A stretch of DNA of 64,000 bases from Streptomyces geranii (GCF_002954775.1 NZ_PJME01000005.1:310001-374000), one strand, 5' to 3'; counted from the stretch's first letter, positions 34,362-44,320 are shown. A program made the numbers and translations. The notes: generated by a model from the letters alone, not told the origin.

Positions 34362-34985
34362 CTACAGACCGTCGTTCTTCATGGCGGCGACGAGACGGAC
34401 ATGGCGGTCGGCCGCCGTGCCGGAGAACTCGTTCTCGTAGTTGAGGCCGTACGGCCAGAAGTGGCCGCCGCCGGTGGAGATCTTGGCGCTCGAACCGTCG
34501 AACTGCCGGACGAGGGCGGTGGCTTGGGCACCGGTCCAGGTGCCGCTGCCGCCCAGGGAGGACCAGCCCGAGCTGGTGCCCACGCCTATCGTGTGGGCGA
34601 TCTCGTGCAGAGCGGTCCGCTCGGTCATGTAACTGCGGTTGCTGCCGAAGCGGATGGTGCCGTTGATGTTGCCGTCGGCGGTGGGTACGCCGGGCTCGTA
34701 GCGGACGGTGATGGTCTTGCCGAGGTCGCTGAGGTTGTTGTAGCGGTTCACGGCGGCGTTCATGGCCGTGGTGATGAGGTTGTATGCACTCTGCTGGTCC
34801 GCCGTGGGGTTGCTCGCGCGGACGAGGGTCCAGGTGATCGTGGCCGCCGCGGCCCGCTCGCCTGCCGCCGGGACGGACTGCGGGGACTGCGGTGCGGCCT
34901 GCGCGATGCCCGGACCTGCGAGCATCGCGGCTGCGAGGGCGGCCACAACCGCCGCGTTGTGCCAGGGGGTTCGCCGAGTACTCAT
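34362..34985 (-). CDS. small secreted zinc metalloprotease-like protein
   Basis: 207 aa; ATG 34985 is preceded by CAGGAG. Signal peptide AVVAALAAAMLAGPGIAQAA. The central HEIAHTIGVGTSSGW (His127, Glu128, His131) is a zinc-binding HExxH followed by a Gly, as in metzincin or gluzincin-like peptidases; the third ligand is not certain. The short length leaves no room for a sizeable propeptide. There are no cysteines in the mature part. It lies between the lipase-like gene and the divergent GH30 galactanase and could process exported proteins or attack plant cell-wall glycoproteins; the target is unknown. Confidence 0.75.
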   Translation of the reverse strand: MSTRRTPWHNAAVVAALAAAMLAGPGIAQAAPQSPQSVPAAGERAAAATITWTLVRASNPTADQQSAYNLITTAMNAAVNRYNNLSDLGKTITVRYEPGVPTADGNINGTIRFGSNRSYMTERTALHEIAHTIGVGTSSGWSSLGGSGTWTGAQATALVRQFDGSSAKISTGGGHFWPYGLNYENEFSGTAADRHVRLVAAMKNDGL

Positions 34986-35151
34986 GGGGGCTCCTGTGGG
35001 GTGGGAGTACCGAAGAGGAACGTGCACACCATCTTGACGTGTTCATTCCCGTAATCAAGCATGCCGTGAACGCGATTCTTTCTGTTGGGTTCTGTTCGTC
35101 TCCGTGGATTCACCTCTGTGGGTTCGCCTCCGTGTTGTGGAAGGGAGTGCC

Positions 35152-38100
35152 GTGTTCCCTCGGCATCGCCGTCGTCTGGTCCGGGCGCTGGCTCCAGCGG
35201 TTCCTCTGGTGCTCGGTGCGGGACTCGTGGTCGCACCGTCCGCGACGGGCGCGGACGCGAGCGCGGACCTGGCGGCGCAGAGCGCGGTCACGGTGCGGAT
35301 CGATCCGTCCTACCAGCAGCAGGAGTTCGAGGGCTGGGGCACGAGCCTCGTCTGGTTCGCCAACGCGACGGGCGGCTATCCGGAGCCGGTGCGAAGAAAG
35401 CTCGTGGACATGCTGTTCGGCGACGACGGGCTCGCCCTCAACATCGCCCGCTACAACATCGGCGGCGGCAACGCCCCTGGCGTGCGCACCAATTACATGA
35501 AGGCCGGCGCGACCATGGACGGCTTCTGGAAGGCGCCCGCGGGCACCACCCAGAAGGACATGGACTGGTGGGACCCGGACAACCCGGACCACTGGAACTG
35601 GGACGCCGACGCGGGCCAGCGCTGGTGGGTGGACCAGATCAAGGACAAGGTCGACACCTGGGAGGCCTTCAGCAACTCGCCGCCCTGGTTCCAGACGGTC
35701 AGCGGGTACGTGTCCGGGGGCTTCGACTCGAACACGGACCAGATCCGCACGGACCGGGTCGACGACTTCGCGACCTATCTGGTGAAGGTCACCGAGGAGA
35801 TGGAGCAGCGGCACGGGATCAGGTTCGACACGATCGATCCGCTGAACGAGCCCAACACCAACTACTGGGGTACCCAGTTGGGCGCCGACGGACAGCCCAC
35901 GGGCGGCCGTCAGGAAGGCGCGCACGCGGGACCCGGGCTCCAGCAGAAGGTCGTCCTCGCGCTCGACAAGGCCCTCGCCGGAGCGAAGACCGACGCCACG
36001 ATCTCCGCGATGGACGAGACCAACCCCGGTATCTTCACCACGAACTGGAACGCCTACAGCCCCGAGGCCAGGGCCGCCGTCGACCAGCTGAACGTGCACA
36101 CCTACGGCACCGGTCAGCGCACCAGCGCCCGGGACATCGCCAAGGGCGCCGACCGGAAGCTCTGGATGAGCGAGGTCGAGGGCACCTGGGGCACGGGCAC
36201 CGACTTCACGAGCATGGACTCCGGGCTCGGCATCGCCACCCGGATGGTCGACGACATGCGTGAACTGGAGCCCTCCGCCTGGGTGTTCTGGCAGCCCATC
36301 GAGGACTCGATCCCGCAGGCCGCCGCCGGCAAAAACTGGGGCAGCATCCATGTCCCGTTCAACTGCACGGCCACGGACACCCTGGAGACCTGCCCGATCA
36401 AGGCCAACACCAAGTTCCACACCATCCGCAACTTCACGCACTACATCCGCCCCGGCGACCACTTCGTGAAGACCGACGACACGTCCACCGTCGCCGCCGT
36501 GAAGGCGTCCGGCCGCGCGGCGACCGCGGTCCACGTGAACAGCGGTACGACCGCGCGTGCCGTGACCCTCGATCTCTCCCGCTTCGGCAAGGTCGGCCGC
36601 AAGGCCTCCGTCACGCCCGTGGTGACCAGCGCGGACGGCGCGCTCGTCCGGGGCACTCCGGTACGGGTGACGGACAGGTCGGCGACGCTCACGGTGCCCG
36701 CGAGGTCGGTCACGACCTTCCTGGTCGAGGGCGTCAGCGGCGTGGCGAAAGACGCGGCCCTGGTCCAGCCCGGCCACGTCTACCGCCTCCAGGGCACCCA
36801 GAGCGGCAAGTCGCTCACCCCGTCGGCCGACGGCACCGGCGTAGTCATCCGCACGACCGACGCCGACGACCCCCAACAGCTCTGGTCAGTACGGCAGTTG
36901 ACGCCCGGCACCGAGAACCGTGAGCGCTACGCCCTCACCACCGCCACCACCGGCAAGCAGCTCGCCGTACGCGACAACGTGGCCGTGCTGGAGACCCCGG
37001 CGACCGCCGGCGCGACGCCCGACAGCGCGGCCCAGTGGGTCCTGTCGACCACCGGCGACGGCACGTGGACCTTCGTCAACGCCGCGACCGGCCGCCTGCT
37101 CGACGTCACCGGTCAGTCCTCGGCGGACGGCGCCAAGGTGTCGACGTACACGCCGACTTCGGCGGCGAACCAGCGCTGGTCGGTGCCCGACGAGACGGTC
37201 CTGCGCACCGAGTCCGCCAAGGTGTTCACCGTGCCGCGGCTGCGCCCCGAGCTGCCGACGACGGTGACGCCGGTGTTCCGGGACGGTGCCCGGGGCGCGC
37301 TGCCCGTCGTGTGGGACCTGCCGTCGGACCGGGCCTGGCACAAGCCCGGGACCGTAAGGGTGAAGGGTGCGGCGACCGACGCGCTCGGCCGCACGATCCC
37401 CGCGACGGCGGTCGTCACCGTCGACACGATCGCCTCGACCGTCGCCGGGCGGGCCAAGACATACGTGGGCGGGCGACCGGAGTTGCCCACCACGGTCGTC
37501 GGCATCGGCGCACACGGCGGCCGGACCGACCTCCCGGTGACCTGGGACCAGGCACCGGCCGGCGCGTACGACACGACCGGCACCGTCACTCTGCACGGCA
37601 CCGCCCGGATCGTCGGCGGCGGCACGGCGGGTGCCACCGTACGCGTCCAGGTCACGGCACCGGTGACGGCCAACATCGCGCCCGACCCGGACGTCTCCGT
37701 CGCCGCGACCTTCACCGAGAGCGGCTACTCGGCGGAGCGGCTGCGCAACGGCGACCTGACGGAGAAGGCGTGGTCCAACTGGAAGCCGGGGAACACCAAG
37801 AACCCGTCCGACACCGTCACGTTCACGCTCCCGAAGGCCCGCGACCTGAGCAGGGTCGTCGCGTACTTCCACCGGGACGGGTCCAACGCGTCCTTCCCGG
37901 AGAGCCTCAAGGTGCAGGTGCGGGCGGCGGGCAGTGACACCTGGACCGACGCGAGCGGCTCCGTCCCGGTCGGCACGGAGGGCACGCCGGTGATCGACGT
38001 ACCGCTGACAGCGGGGCCCGCGGCCGGGGTACGGGTGGTGATGACGGCGCGTTCGGGCGGCTACGTCACGATGAGCGAGGTCGAGGTGTACGCCAAGTCC

Positions 38101-38364
38101 CCTGGTGTGTCCGCCGATTCGGCCGCCGCGTCGATCGAGGTGGCGGGCGTACCGGTCACGTCCTTCGACCCCGCGCGGACCGACTACCGGGTGCCGACCC
38201 GCGATCCGGCCCGGGCCGAGGTCACCGCGACGGCCCGCGACCCGTACGCGGACGTCACGGTGGAGACGGTCCGCGAGCACGGCCGGACCCGGGCCGACGT
38301 CACGGTGACCAGTGAGGACGGGACGCGCACTACGACGTACCGGATCGCGCTCGTACGCCGCTGA
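35152..38364 (+). CDS. GH30-type endo-beta-1,6-galactanase with ricin, Ig-like and discoidin domains
   Basis: 1070 aa from GTG 35152, with AAGGGAG 4 nt ahead. Signal peptide AVPLVLGAGLVVAPSATGADA. The N-terminal ~500 residues are a GH30 subfamily 5-like barrel (FEGWGTSLVWFANATGGYP, RYNIGGGNAP) with acid/base Glu233 in LNEPNT and nucleophile Glu341 in WMSEVEG, plus the side beta-domain. Then a ricin-type lectin unit (~535-665), two bacterial Ig-like repeats with PELPTTV motifs (~680-840), a discoidin/F5-8 domain (~855-990) and a cadherin-like C-terminus. Family members cut beta-1,6-galactan side chains of plant arabinogalactan proteins. A paralogue lies at 62261. The upstream TTGACG (35034-35039) lacks a convincing -10. 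Confidence 0.9.
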   Translation: MFPRHRRRLVRALAPAVPLVLGAGLVVAPSATGADASADLAAQSAVTVRIDPSYQQQEFEGWGTSLVWFANATGGYPEPVRRKLVDMLFGDDGLALNIARYNIGGGNAPGVRTNYMKAGATMDGFWKAPAGTTQKDMDWWDPDNPDHWNWDADAGQRWWVDQIKDKVDTWEAFSNSPPWFQTVSGYVSGGFDSNTDQIRTDRVDDFATYLVKVTEEMEQRHGIRFDTIDPLNEPNTNYWGTQLGADGQPTGGRQEGAHAGPGLQQKVVLALDKALAGAKTDATISAMDETNPGIFTTNWNAYSPEARAAVDQLNVHTYGTGQRTSARDIAKGADRKLWMSEVEGTWGTGTDFTSMDSGLGIATRMVDDMRELEPSAWVFWQPIEDSIPQAAAGKNWGSIHVPFNCTATDTLETCPIKANTKFHTIRNFTHYIRPGDHFVKTDDTSTVAAVKASGRAATAVHVNSGTTARAVTLDLSRFGKVGRKASVTPVVTSADGALVRGTPVRVTDRSATLTVPARSVTTFLVEGVSGVAKDAALVQPGHVYRLQGTQSGKSLTPSADGTGVVIRTTDADDPQQLWSVRQLTPGTENRERYALTTATTGKQLAVRDNVAVLETPATAGATPDSAAQWVLSTTGDGTWTFVNAATGRLLDVTGQSSADGAKVSTYTPTSAANQRWSVPDETVLRTESAKVFTVPRLRPELPTTVTPVFRDGARGALPVVWDLPSDRAWHKPGTVRVKGAATDALGRTIPATAVVTVDTIASTVAGRAKTYVGGRPELPTTVVGIGAHGGRTDLPVTWDQAPAGAYDTTGTVTLHGTARIVGGGTAGATVRVQVTAPVTANIAPDPDVSVAATFTESGYSAERLRNGDLTEKAWSNWKPGNTKNPSDTVTFTLPKARDLSRVVAYFHRDGSNASFPESLKVQVRAAGSDTWTDASGSVPVGTEGTPVIDVPLTAGPAAGVRVVMTARSGGYVTMSEVEVYAKSPGVSADSAAASIEVAGVPVTSFDPARTDYRVPTRDPARAEVTATARDPYADVTVETVREHGRTRADVTVTSEDGTRTTTYRIALVRR

Positions 38365-38377
38365 GGGTGCCGGTTTA

Positions 38378-38405
38378 GGGGGAGCCGCCGTGGGGTGGCT
38401 CCCCC
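38378..38405. terminator. hairpin between convergent GH30 and GH127 genes
   Basis: GGGGGAGCC pairs with GGCTCCCCC and, through one G-T wobble, extends to a 12-bp stem with a GTGG loop. It lies 14 nt after the GH30 stop and 9 nt from the stop of the opposing GH127 gene, serving both strands. Confidence 0.75.
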
Positions 38406-38414
38406 GTCCGGCCC

Positions 38415-40565
38415 TCAGCGCGGCAGATTCGCCCGGATCGAGGCGGCGACGACCGCGTCCCGCTCGGCCCGGGTGAACAGCCCCTGCGCCAGCCAGGTGT
38501 CGGCCAGGACCCGGACCGCGTCCAGGAAGGCCGCCTGGGTGGTGAAGGGGGCGCGGACCCAGAGCACGTCGAGGAAGGTCAGGCCGTCCGGGCGGGTGCG
38601 GTTCGGTACGCCGGAGGTGGCCGTGCCGAACACGACGACGGGTTCGGAGCGCTTGAAGTAGGCGTGGTAGCGGGCGGTGTCGGCGATGTGGAAGGGGGCC
38701 AGGGTGAGGCCGTGGGTGGTGAAGTGCAGCGGGCGGCCCTCGGGTCTGACGGTGGCGGCGAGATCGCCCTGAAGCGTGAAGTCCTTGTAGAAGGAGAAGG
38801 TGCGGAAGGTCGTGGTCTGGCTGCGGGCGACCAGCAGGACCGGTCCGTAGAACAGTGATTGGACGGTCGGGTCGTCAACTGCCCGTTCCACGCGCAGTCG
38901 GTACGGCGCGGAGACGGTGATCCGGTCGCCGGGCTGCCAGTTGCGGCTCAGGGTGAGATAGCTGCCGGGCACGGCGGTCACCGACTGCGCAACCCCGTTG
39001 ACCGCGACGGCGAACCCGCCCGTGGCCCAGGAGGGCACCCGGAGCTTCACGTCAAGTGTCCCGCCGCCCTCGCGGAAGGTCAGGGTGCGCGTGCCCTCTG
39101 CCGGATAGTCGCTCGTCTGGTCGACGACGAGGCCGCGCTCCGGCCAGCGCAGGGTGGAGGCCAGGTAGAGGTTGACGTAGAGCGCGCTGCCGTTCGCGGA
39201 GCGGAAGTACACCGAGTCCTGGTACTTGGTGTGGTTCTCCATCCCGGTGCCGCCGCAGCAGGTCCCGGTGTTGTCGTACTCGCGTACTACCCCGGGCCCC
39301 ATACCCACGAAGTACGTGACCTCCGGACTGGTCGTACTGCGGGCGTCCCGGCGGGAGGCCAGGATGTGGTTGGTCAGCCCCCGCTCGTAGTAGTCCATAT
39401 GGACGGGGTCGGGGGCGTGGAAGAACAACTGCCTGCTGAGCTTCAGCATGTTGTACGTCGCACAGGTCTCGGCGTTGTTGGCGGCGAGGGTCGCCGCGAT
39501 GGCGTTCCGCGCCCGGAAGATCTCACCCTGGCCCGTGCCGCCGAGGCTGTAGGTGCGTGGCCCCGCGACCATGCCCCAGAAGTTGCGCGCGGCGGTCGCG
39601 TACTTCGCGTCACCGGTGTGGTCGAACAGCCTCATGTAGCCGGTGAATTGGGGGATGTGCTGGTTGGCGTGCCGACCGTCGAGGATGTCGCTGTTCGCGG
39701 CGCAGGCGTCCAGCAGCGCGGTGTTGTCGAAGCAGCGGGCGGCGGCGAGGTGTTCCGCCCGGCCGGTGAGGGCGTACAGGTCGGCCAGCACCTCGTTCAT
39801 GCCGCCGTACTCTCCGGCGATGTAGATCGACCACATGCGGTCCAGCTGCGCCTTGGGCAGCCGGCTCAGCCTGCTGTGCACCCAGTCGCCCATCTTCGAG
39901 GCGATGGTGAGGGCCTGCTGGTTCCCGCCCAGGGTGTGGGCGTCGAGGAGGCCGCGCAGGATCTTGTGGCAGGTGTAGTAGGGCGCCCAGATGGTGGGGT
40001 AGGTCGTGTAGCTCTCCAGCAGGATGAACTGGGTCTCCGGGTACGCGGCCAGGTAACCGGGGTGGCTGGGCCTGGGCGTTCCGTGGTCCGCCAGGGCCAG
40101 TTGGCATTCGCCGAGCGCGGTGACCAGGTAGTCGAGCTTGGTCTTCAGCGCGGCCTCGCGGGTGTCGGCGTACGCCTGCGCCACGAGGGTGAGGAAGTGG
40201 CCGCCGAAGTGGCCGCGCAGATTGCCGTCGGCGGTCTCCCAGCCGCCGGGCGGCTGTGCGCCCCGGGTGTCGAGCCCGGCGTTGGCACGGAAGACGGCCA
40301 GGATGCGGTCGGCCGGGTAGGCCCTGGCGTACTCCAGCATCAGGTCGCGCTTGCTGCGGAACACGCCCGCGCCAAGGGTGACTTGGTCGAGCGGGAAGGG
40401 GTGTACGACCCAGGCGGCGGGCGGGGCGGCGACGGCTGACGCGGGTAAGGCCTGGGACACGGGGGCTGCCGCGTGCGCCGCCGGTATCGCGTAGGTGAGC
40501 GGCGCGGCGGCCACGCTTCCGGCGGCGATCCCCAACAGGCGTCTGCGGCTGGGAGGTTGACTCAT
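38415..40565 (-). CDS. secreted GH127 beta-L-arabinofuranosidase-like protein
   Basis: 716 aa; ATG 40565. A twin-arginine-like signal (SRRRLLGIAAGSVAAAPL) exports it. The DUF1680/GH127 core has GGHFLTLVAQAY, ETCATYNMLKLSRQLF and TGTCCGGTGMENH, holding the adjacent cysteines (436, 437) that form the zinc-thiolate nucleophile site in this family. It removes beta-L-arabinofuranose, as on hydroxyproline-rich glycoproteins. It is the last gene of the minus-strand transporter operon, 35 nt after a cytoplasmic-type GH127. Codon 40 is TTA (40448-40446), just after the signal peptide, so export of this enzyme may depend on bldA. A long in-frame upstream extension is not coding. Confidence 0.9.
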   Translation of the reverse strand: MSQPPSRRRLLGIAAGSVAAAPLTYAIPAAHAAAPVSQALPASAVAAPPAAWVVHPFPLDQVTLGAGVFRSKRDLMLEYARAYPADRILAVFRANAGLDTRGAQPPGGWETADGNLRGHFGGHFLTLVAQAYADTREAALKTKLDYLVTALGECQLALADHGTPRPSHPGYLAAYPETQFILLESYTTYPTIWAPYYTCHKILRGLLDAHTLGGNQQALTIASKMGDWVHSRLSRLPKAQLDRMWSIYIAGEYGGMNEVLADLYALTGRAEHLAAARCFDNTALLDACAANSDILDGRHANQHIPQFTGYMRLFDHTGDAKYATAARNFWGMVAGPRTYSLGGTGQGEIFRARNAIAATLAANNAETCATYNMLKLSRQLFFHAPDPVHMDYYERGLTNHILASRRDARSTTSPEVTYFVGMGPGVVREYDNTGTCCGGTGMENHTKYQDSVYFRSANGSALYVNLYLASTLRWPERGLVVDQTSDYPAEGTRTLTFREGGGTLDVKLRVPSWATGGFAVAVNGVAQSVTAVPGSYLTLSRNWQPGDRITVSAPYRLRVERAVDDPTVQSLFYGPVLLVARSQTTTFRTFSFYKDFTLQGDLAATVRPEGRPLHFTTHGLTLAPFHIADTARYHAYFKRSEPVVVFGTATSGVPNRTRPDGLTFLDVLWVRAPFTTQAAFLDAVRVLADTWLAQGLFTRAERDAVVAASIRANLPR

Positions 40566-40600
40566 CTCGGGCTCCGATCGTGGGGTTCGGGGGGCCTGTT

Positions 40601-42586
40601 CTACGGTTCGCCGAGCTGTTCGCGGGCTTGTTCGCTGATCTGTGTCTCCGTCGTGGGCAGCCACACACGCATCGTCGAAGGGCCGCGGTTCGCCCAGGAG
40701 TTGTAGGGGACGAGGACGATTCCCGTGGGCTCGGCGGCGGAAACGGCGGCCCGGTCCAGTGGCCGGTACGGCCATCCGGCGTCGCGATCGGCAGCGGGCT
40801 GCTCGACGAGTTCGCCCGGCGCGATCACCGTGCCGTCCGGCCCGTCCTCGGGCTCGGCGGACGGATCCACCCGTACGACGTCCACGTCCCGCCCGTCGGA
40901 GAGGTCCACGGACTCGGCGCAGTAGACCAGCGGGCCGCGCTGGACGGCGACCGTGCCGCGTACGGCGTCGATGCGCGGGTCCGGTGCGATCCACCGTGGG
41001 GTCACGGGGAGTTCGAGCCGGATCTCGTCGCCGGGGACGAAGACCCGGGTGACCTCGGCGGTGCCCGGGGCGACCGTGCGGGCGGTGCCGTCCGGGTCGA
41101 CCAGGTGGGCCGGGGCGCCCTCGGTCCACGCGGGGACGCGCAGGGACAGGGTCCAGGGGCGGTCCGGGGGCGAACGGTCGATCCGTACCGTCACGTTGCC
41201 GCCGGACGGGAAGTCGGTGCGGACGGTGAAGGCGATGCCGTGCCCGCCGGTGAGGCTGGTGGTGATCTCCGCGTCGGCGTACTGGTGGAGTTGGATGCCC
41301 TGGTCGTCGGCGGTGGCGAGGTGGGCGGGGAGCTGGGCCAGGGTGCGGGCCACGTTGGTCGGGCAGCAGGAGACCGCGAACCAGGGTGCGCGCAGGCTGG
41401 ATTCGGCGCGTGGGCTGACCGCGTCGGGGGCGGGGACGGCGCCTCGGTGGCGCCGGTGGAGGGTGTTGGCGTAGAAGAAGGACCGGCCGTCCTCGGCGGG
41501 GGAGGTCGCGACCACGTTGAAGAGGGTCCGCTCGGCGAGGTCGGCGTAGCGCGGGTCGCCGGTGGCCAGGAGCAGCCGCCAGCTCAGCTGGACGGAGGCG
41601 ACGCCGGCGCAGGTCTCCGAGTAGGCGCGGTCGGGCGGGAGGACGAAGTCGTCGCCGAAGGCCTCGTCGCGGTGGTGCGAGCCCATGCCGCCGGTGAGGT
41701 AGGTGCGCCGGGCGACTCCGGCCGCCCACTGCCGGATCACCGCCGCGAGGAGTTCCTCGTCGCCGGTCTCGACGGCCACGTCGACGGCGCCGGACGCGAG
41801 GTAGAGGGCGCGGACGGCGTGGCCGCGCAGTGTCGTGGCGTCGCGGACGGGAATGTCGTCCTGGTGGTAGACGCGGCCGAACTCGCCGTCGGCGAGGGTG
41901 CCTTGGCCTCGGCGGTCGATGAACAGGGCGGCCTGGTCGAGGTAGCGCTGTTCGCCGGTCAGCCGGGCCAGTTCCACGAGGGCCGGTTCGATCTCGGCGT
42001 GGCCGCAGACGCGCTCGATGCCGCCCCGGCCGAAGGTGGCGCAGATGTGGTCGGCGGCCCGGCGGGCGACCTTCGTCAGCTCGCCCTCGCAGCCCTTGGC
42101 GCGGGCCTGGGCGACGCCCGCCTGGATCAAGTGCCCGTAGCAGTACAGCTCGTGGCCCCATTCAAGGTCGCTGTAGCGGGGCTGCTGTCCGGGGTGGCCG
42201 AAGGCGGTGTTGAGATAGCCGTCCGGTTCCTGGGCGGAGGCGACGGCCTCGGTGAGGGCGGCGATGTCGTGGTCGAGCGTGCCGCTCGGGTCCGTACCGG
42301 ACTGCCAGGACATCGCTTCGAGGAGCTTGTAGACCTCGGAGTCCGCGAACTCCCGTCCCCGCCGGTCGTGTTGGATACGGCCCTCGGCGACGGCCCGGAA
42401 GTTGCCGGTCCAGCCGACGCGTTCCATCCAGTCCCGGCAGTGGGCGAGGGTGGCGTTGGCGTTGGTCTCGCGGCGCCCGGCCCAGAACCCTCCGGTGATC
42501 CTGACCTCGTCGAGACCCAGGGGACGCAGTCGCCCCCGGCTCGGTGCCACCGGCAGCACGGTCGACAACTCTCGGTTATCGCTCAC
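40601..42586 (-). CDS. intracellular GH127 beta-L-arabinofuranosidase
   Basis: 661 aa from GTG 42586 (GAGAGG upstream). No signal peptide, so cytoplasmic. GH127 motifs: VRITGGFWAGRRETN, GHELYCYGHLIQAG, TYLTGGMGSHHRDEAFG, SETCAGVASV and SCCPTNVARTL with the catalytic cysteine pair at 407-408, as in Bifidobacterium HypBA1. It would release L-arabinose from imported beta-arabinooligosaccharides. The gene sits between the importer permeases (25 nt upstream) and the secreted GH127 (35 nt downstream), giving an outside-inside pair of related enzymes in one operon. Confidence 0.92.
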   Translation of the reverse strand: MSDNRELSTVLPVAPSRGRLRPLGLDEVRITGGFWAGRRETNANATLAHCRDWMERVGWTGNFRAVAEGRIQHDRRGREFADSEVYKLLEAMSWQSGTDPSGTLDHDIAALTEAVASAQEPDGYLNTAFGHPGQQPRYSDLEWGHELYCYGHLIQAGVAQARAKGCEGELTKVARRAADHICATFGRGGIERVCGHAEIEPALVELARLTGEQRYLDQAALFIDRRGQGTLADGEFGRVYHQDDIPVRDATTLRGHAVRALYLASGAVDVAVETGDEELLAAVIRQWAAGVARRTYLTGGMGSHHRDEAFGDDFVLPPDRAYSETCAGVASVQLSWRLLLATGDPRYADLAERTLFNVVATSPAEDGRSFFYANTLHRRHRGAVPAPDAVSPRAESSLRAPWFAVSCCPTNVARTLAQLPAHLATADDQGIQLHQYADAEITTSLTGGHGIAFTVRTDFPSGGNVTVRIDRSPPDRPWTLSLRVPAWTEGAPAHLVDPDGTARTVAPGTAEVTRVFVPGDEIRLELPVTPRWIAPDPRIDAVRGTVAVQRGPLVYCAESVDLSDGRDVDVVRVDPSAEPEDGPDGTVIAPGELVEQPAADRDAGWPYRPLDRAAVSAAEPTGIVLVPYNSWANRGPSTMRVWLPTTETQISEQAREQLGEP

Positions 42587-42611
42587 CAATTGATGCCTCT
42601 CATTCGGATCG

Positions 42612-43451
42612 TCAGCCTTTGAGCGCGCCCGACATGAAGCCCCGTACGTAGTGCCGTTGCAGCAGCAGGAAGAGCAGCAGACAGGGCACTGCGAGCACCA
42701 CCACACCGGCCTCGGTGGCGCCGTAGTCGACGGCGCCCATGCTCTGCTGACGGAGGTTGGCGACGGCCAGCGGCAGGGGTGCCTTCTCGCTGTCGGAGAT
42801 GAGGATCAGGGGCGCGATGAAGTCGTTCCAGGCGGCGAGGAACGCGAAGAGCCCCACGGTGATCAGCCCCGGCCGCACCGCCGGGAGCAGCACCCGGCGC
42901 AGGGCGCCCGCCGTTCCGCATCCGTCGACGAGCGCCGACTCCTCCAGTTCGCGGGGCACCGCCTCGAAGGAGATCCGCATCATGAAGGTGGCGAACGGCA
43001 GTTGGAACATGGTCAGGACGAGGCTCAGCCCGACGAGCGAGTTCTGCAGCTGCAGCCTGCCGAGCAGGACGTAGAGGGGGATGAGGAGGGTGGCGTAAGG
43101 GACCATGAGGATGGCCAGGGTCAGCAGGAACAGCAGGTTCTTTCCGGGGAAGTCGAAGCGGGCGAAGGCGTAGCCGCCCAGCAGGGACACCCCGAGGGTC
43201 AGGGCGACGGTGAGCACGGAGACGACGGTGCTGTTGAGGAAGTACTGCCACAGGCCCGCGTCGTAGTCGAGGAGAGTGCGGTAGTTGCCGAGGCCGTAGC
43301 CCGACTCCTGCGCGGTGCCGGGCTGTTCACTGACCGAGGCCCAGGCGTTCCACACCAGGGGGAAGAGGAAGATGACGGCCAGCCCTCCGGCGACGACGTA
43401 GTAGGGCGTACGGCCGAGGGCTCGGGTCAGCACGGGCGGGTCCCCTCTCAT
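42612..43451 (-). CDS. CUT1 sugar ABC permease (MalG-like)
   Basis: 279 aa with six helices; the cytoplasmic EAA loop reads ELEESALVDGCGTAGALRRVLLPAVRPGL. The start overlaps the stop of the partner permease (ATGA). With the binding protein and MalF-like subunit it would import oligosaccharides released by the secreted arabinofuranosidases. There is no ATPase gene in the operon; Streptomyces importers of this class typically share MsiK, encoded elsewhere. Confidence 0.94.
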   Translation of the reverse strand: MRGDPPVLTRALGRTPYYVVAGGLAVIFLFPLVWNAWASVSEQPGTAQESGYGLGNYRTLLDYDAGLWQYFLNSTVVSVLTVALTLGVSLLGGYAFARFDFPGKNLLFLLTLAILMVPYATLLIPLYVLLGRLQLQNSLVGLSLVLTMFQLPFATFMMRISFEAVPRELEESALVDGCGTAGALRRVLLPAVRPGLITVGLFAFLAAWNDFIAPLILISDSEKAPLPLAVANLRQQSMGAVDYGATEAGVVVLAVPCLLLFLLLQRHYVRGFMSGALKG

Positions 43452-44320
43452 GACTCGTCGGCGCGGCGCAGACCGCGGAACTGGAGGGCGTTCAGCAGGA
43501 GCAGCACGGCGAGGACGAGCACCGAAAGGGCCGCCGCCGTACCGAGGTTCATCCGCTGGAAAGCCTCCCGGTAGATCAACTGGACGACGGTGACGGTGCT
43601 GTTGTCCGGTCCGCCCTTGGTGAGGACGAAGAACTGGTCGAAGGCGAGCAGCGATCCGGTGACGCAGAGCAGGAGCGTCAGCGCGAGGGACGGCCGCAGC
43701 AGCGGCAGGGTGATCGAGCGGAAGATCTGGCCCCGGCTCGCGCCGTCCATCCGGGCCGCCTCGAACACCTCGTGCGGGATGCGCTGGAGGCCCACGAGAA
43801 GGATCAGCATGTAGAACCCGGCGAACTTCCAGACGATCAGGAAGACGGTGGAGAGGAGGGCGGAGGTGGGGGTGCCGAGGAAGGAGACTGGGTCGTCGAC
43901 AAGGCCCAGGTTTTCGAGGATGCGGCTGAGGGGTCCGGTGGTCGGGCTGTACAGCCCCCAGAAGAGCAGCGACGCGGAGGCGAGCCCGAGAGCGCTGGGC
44001 AGGAAGTAGACGGTACGGAAGAAGCCTGCCGCCGGCCGCGACTCCTGCACCAACAGGGCGAGGAGGAGGGCGAGTCCGAGGAGAACGGCCGTCACGATCA
44101 CGGTGTAGAGGAGCGTGAACCGGACGGCCGGCCAGAAGAGGGTGGTGTCGATGGCGTCCGTGAAGTTCTCGGGGGCGTTGAGGCCGCGATCGCCCGCGAG
44201 AAGTGGCCAGTCACTGAGGGACATCTGCCCGACGAGGAGGAGGGGCAGCAGGAAGAAGACGGTGACGAAGACGGCGGTAGGGGCGGCATAGGCGAGGCCC
44301 TGGGCCTTGCGGCTGCGCAT
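43448..44320 (-). CDS. CUT1 sugar ABC permease (MalF-like)
   Basis: 290 aa; ATG 44320 follows AAGGAG with 5-nt spacing. Six helices beginning GLAYAAPTAVFVTVFFLLPLLLVGQMSLSDW. The EAA loop reads EVFEAARMDGASRGQIFRSITLPLLRPSL. It overlaps the MalG-like gene by 4 nt and lies 116 nt downstream of the binding-protein gene, across a structured intergenic element that may lower its expression relative to the binding protein. Confidence 0.94.
   Translation of the reverse strand: MRSRKAQGLAYAAPTAVFVTVFFLLPLLLVGQMSLSDWPLLAGDRGLNAPENFTDAIDTTLFWPAVRFTLLYTVIVTAVLLGLALLLALLVQESRPAAGFFRTVYFLPSALGLASASLLFWGLYSPTTGPLSRILENLGLVDDPVSFLGTPTSALLSTVFLIVWKFAGFYMLILLVGLQRIPHEVFEAARMDGASRGQIFRSITLPLLRPSLALTLLLCVTGSLLAFDQFFVLTKGGPDNSTVTVVQLIYREAFQRMNLGTAAALSVLVLAVLLLLNALQFRGLRRADES

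Noticed and set aside
40566..42161. In-frame N-terminal extension of the secreted GH127
   Set aside because: The extension is Arg/Pro-rich and lies antisense-free but inside the other GH127 coding region in a different frame; the ATG at 40565 begins a clean twin-arginine signal peptide.
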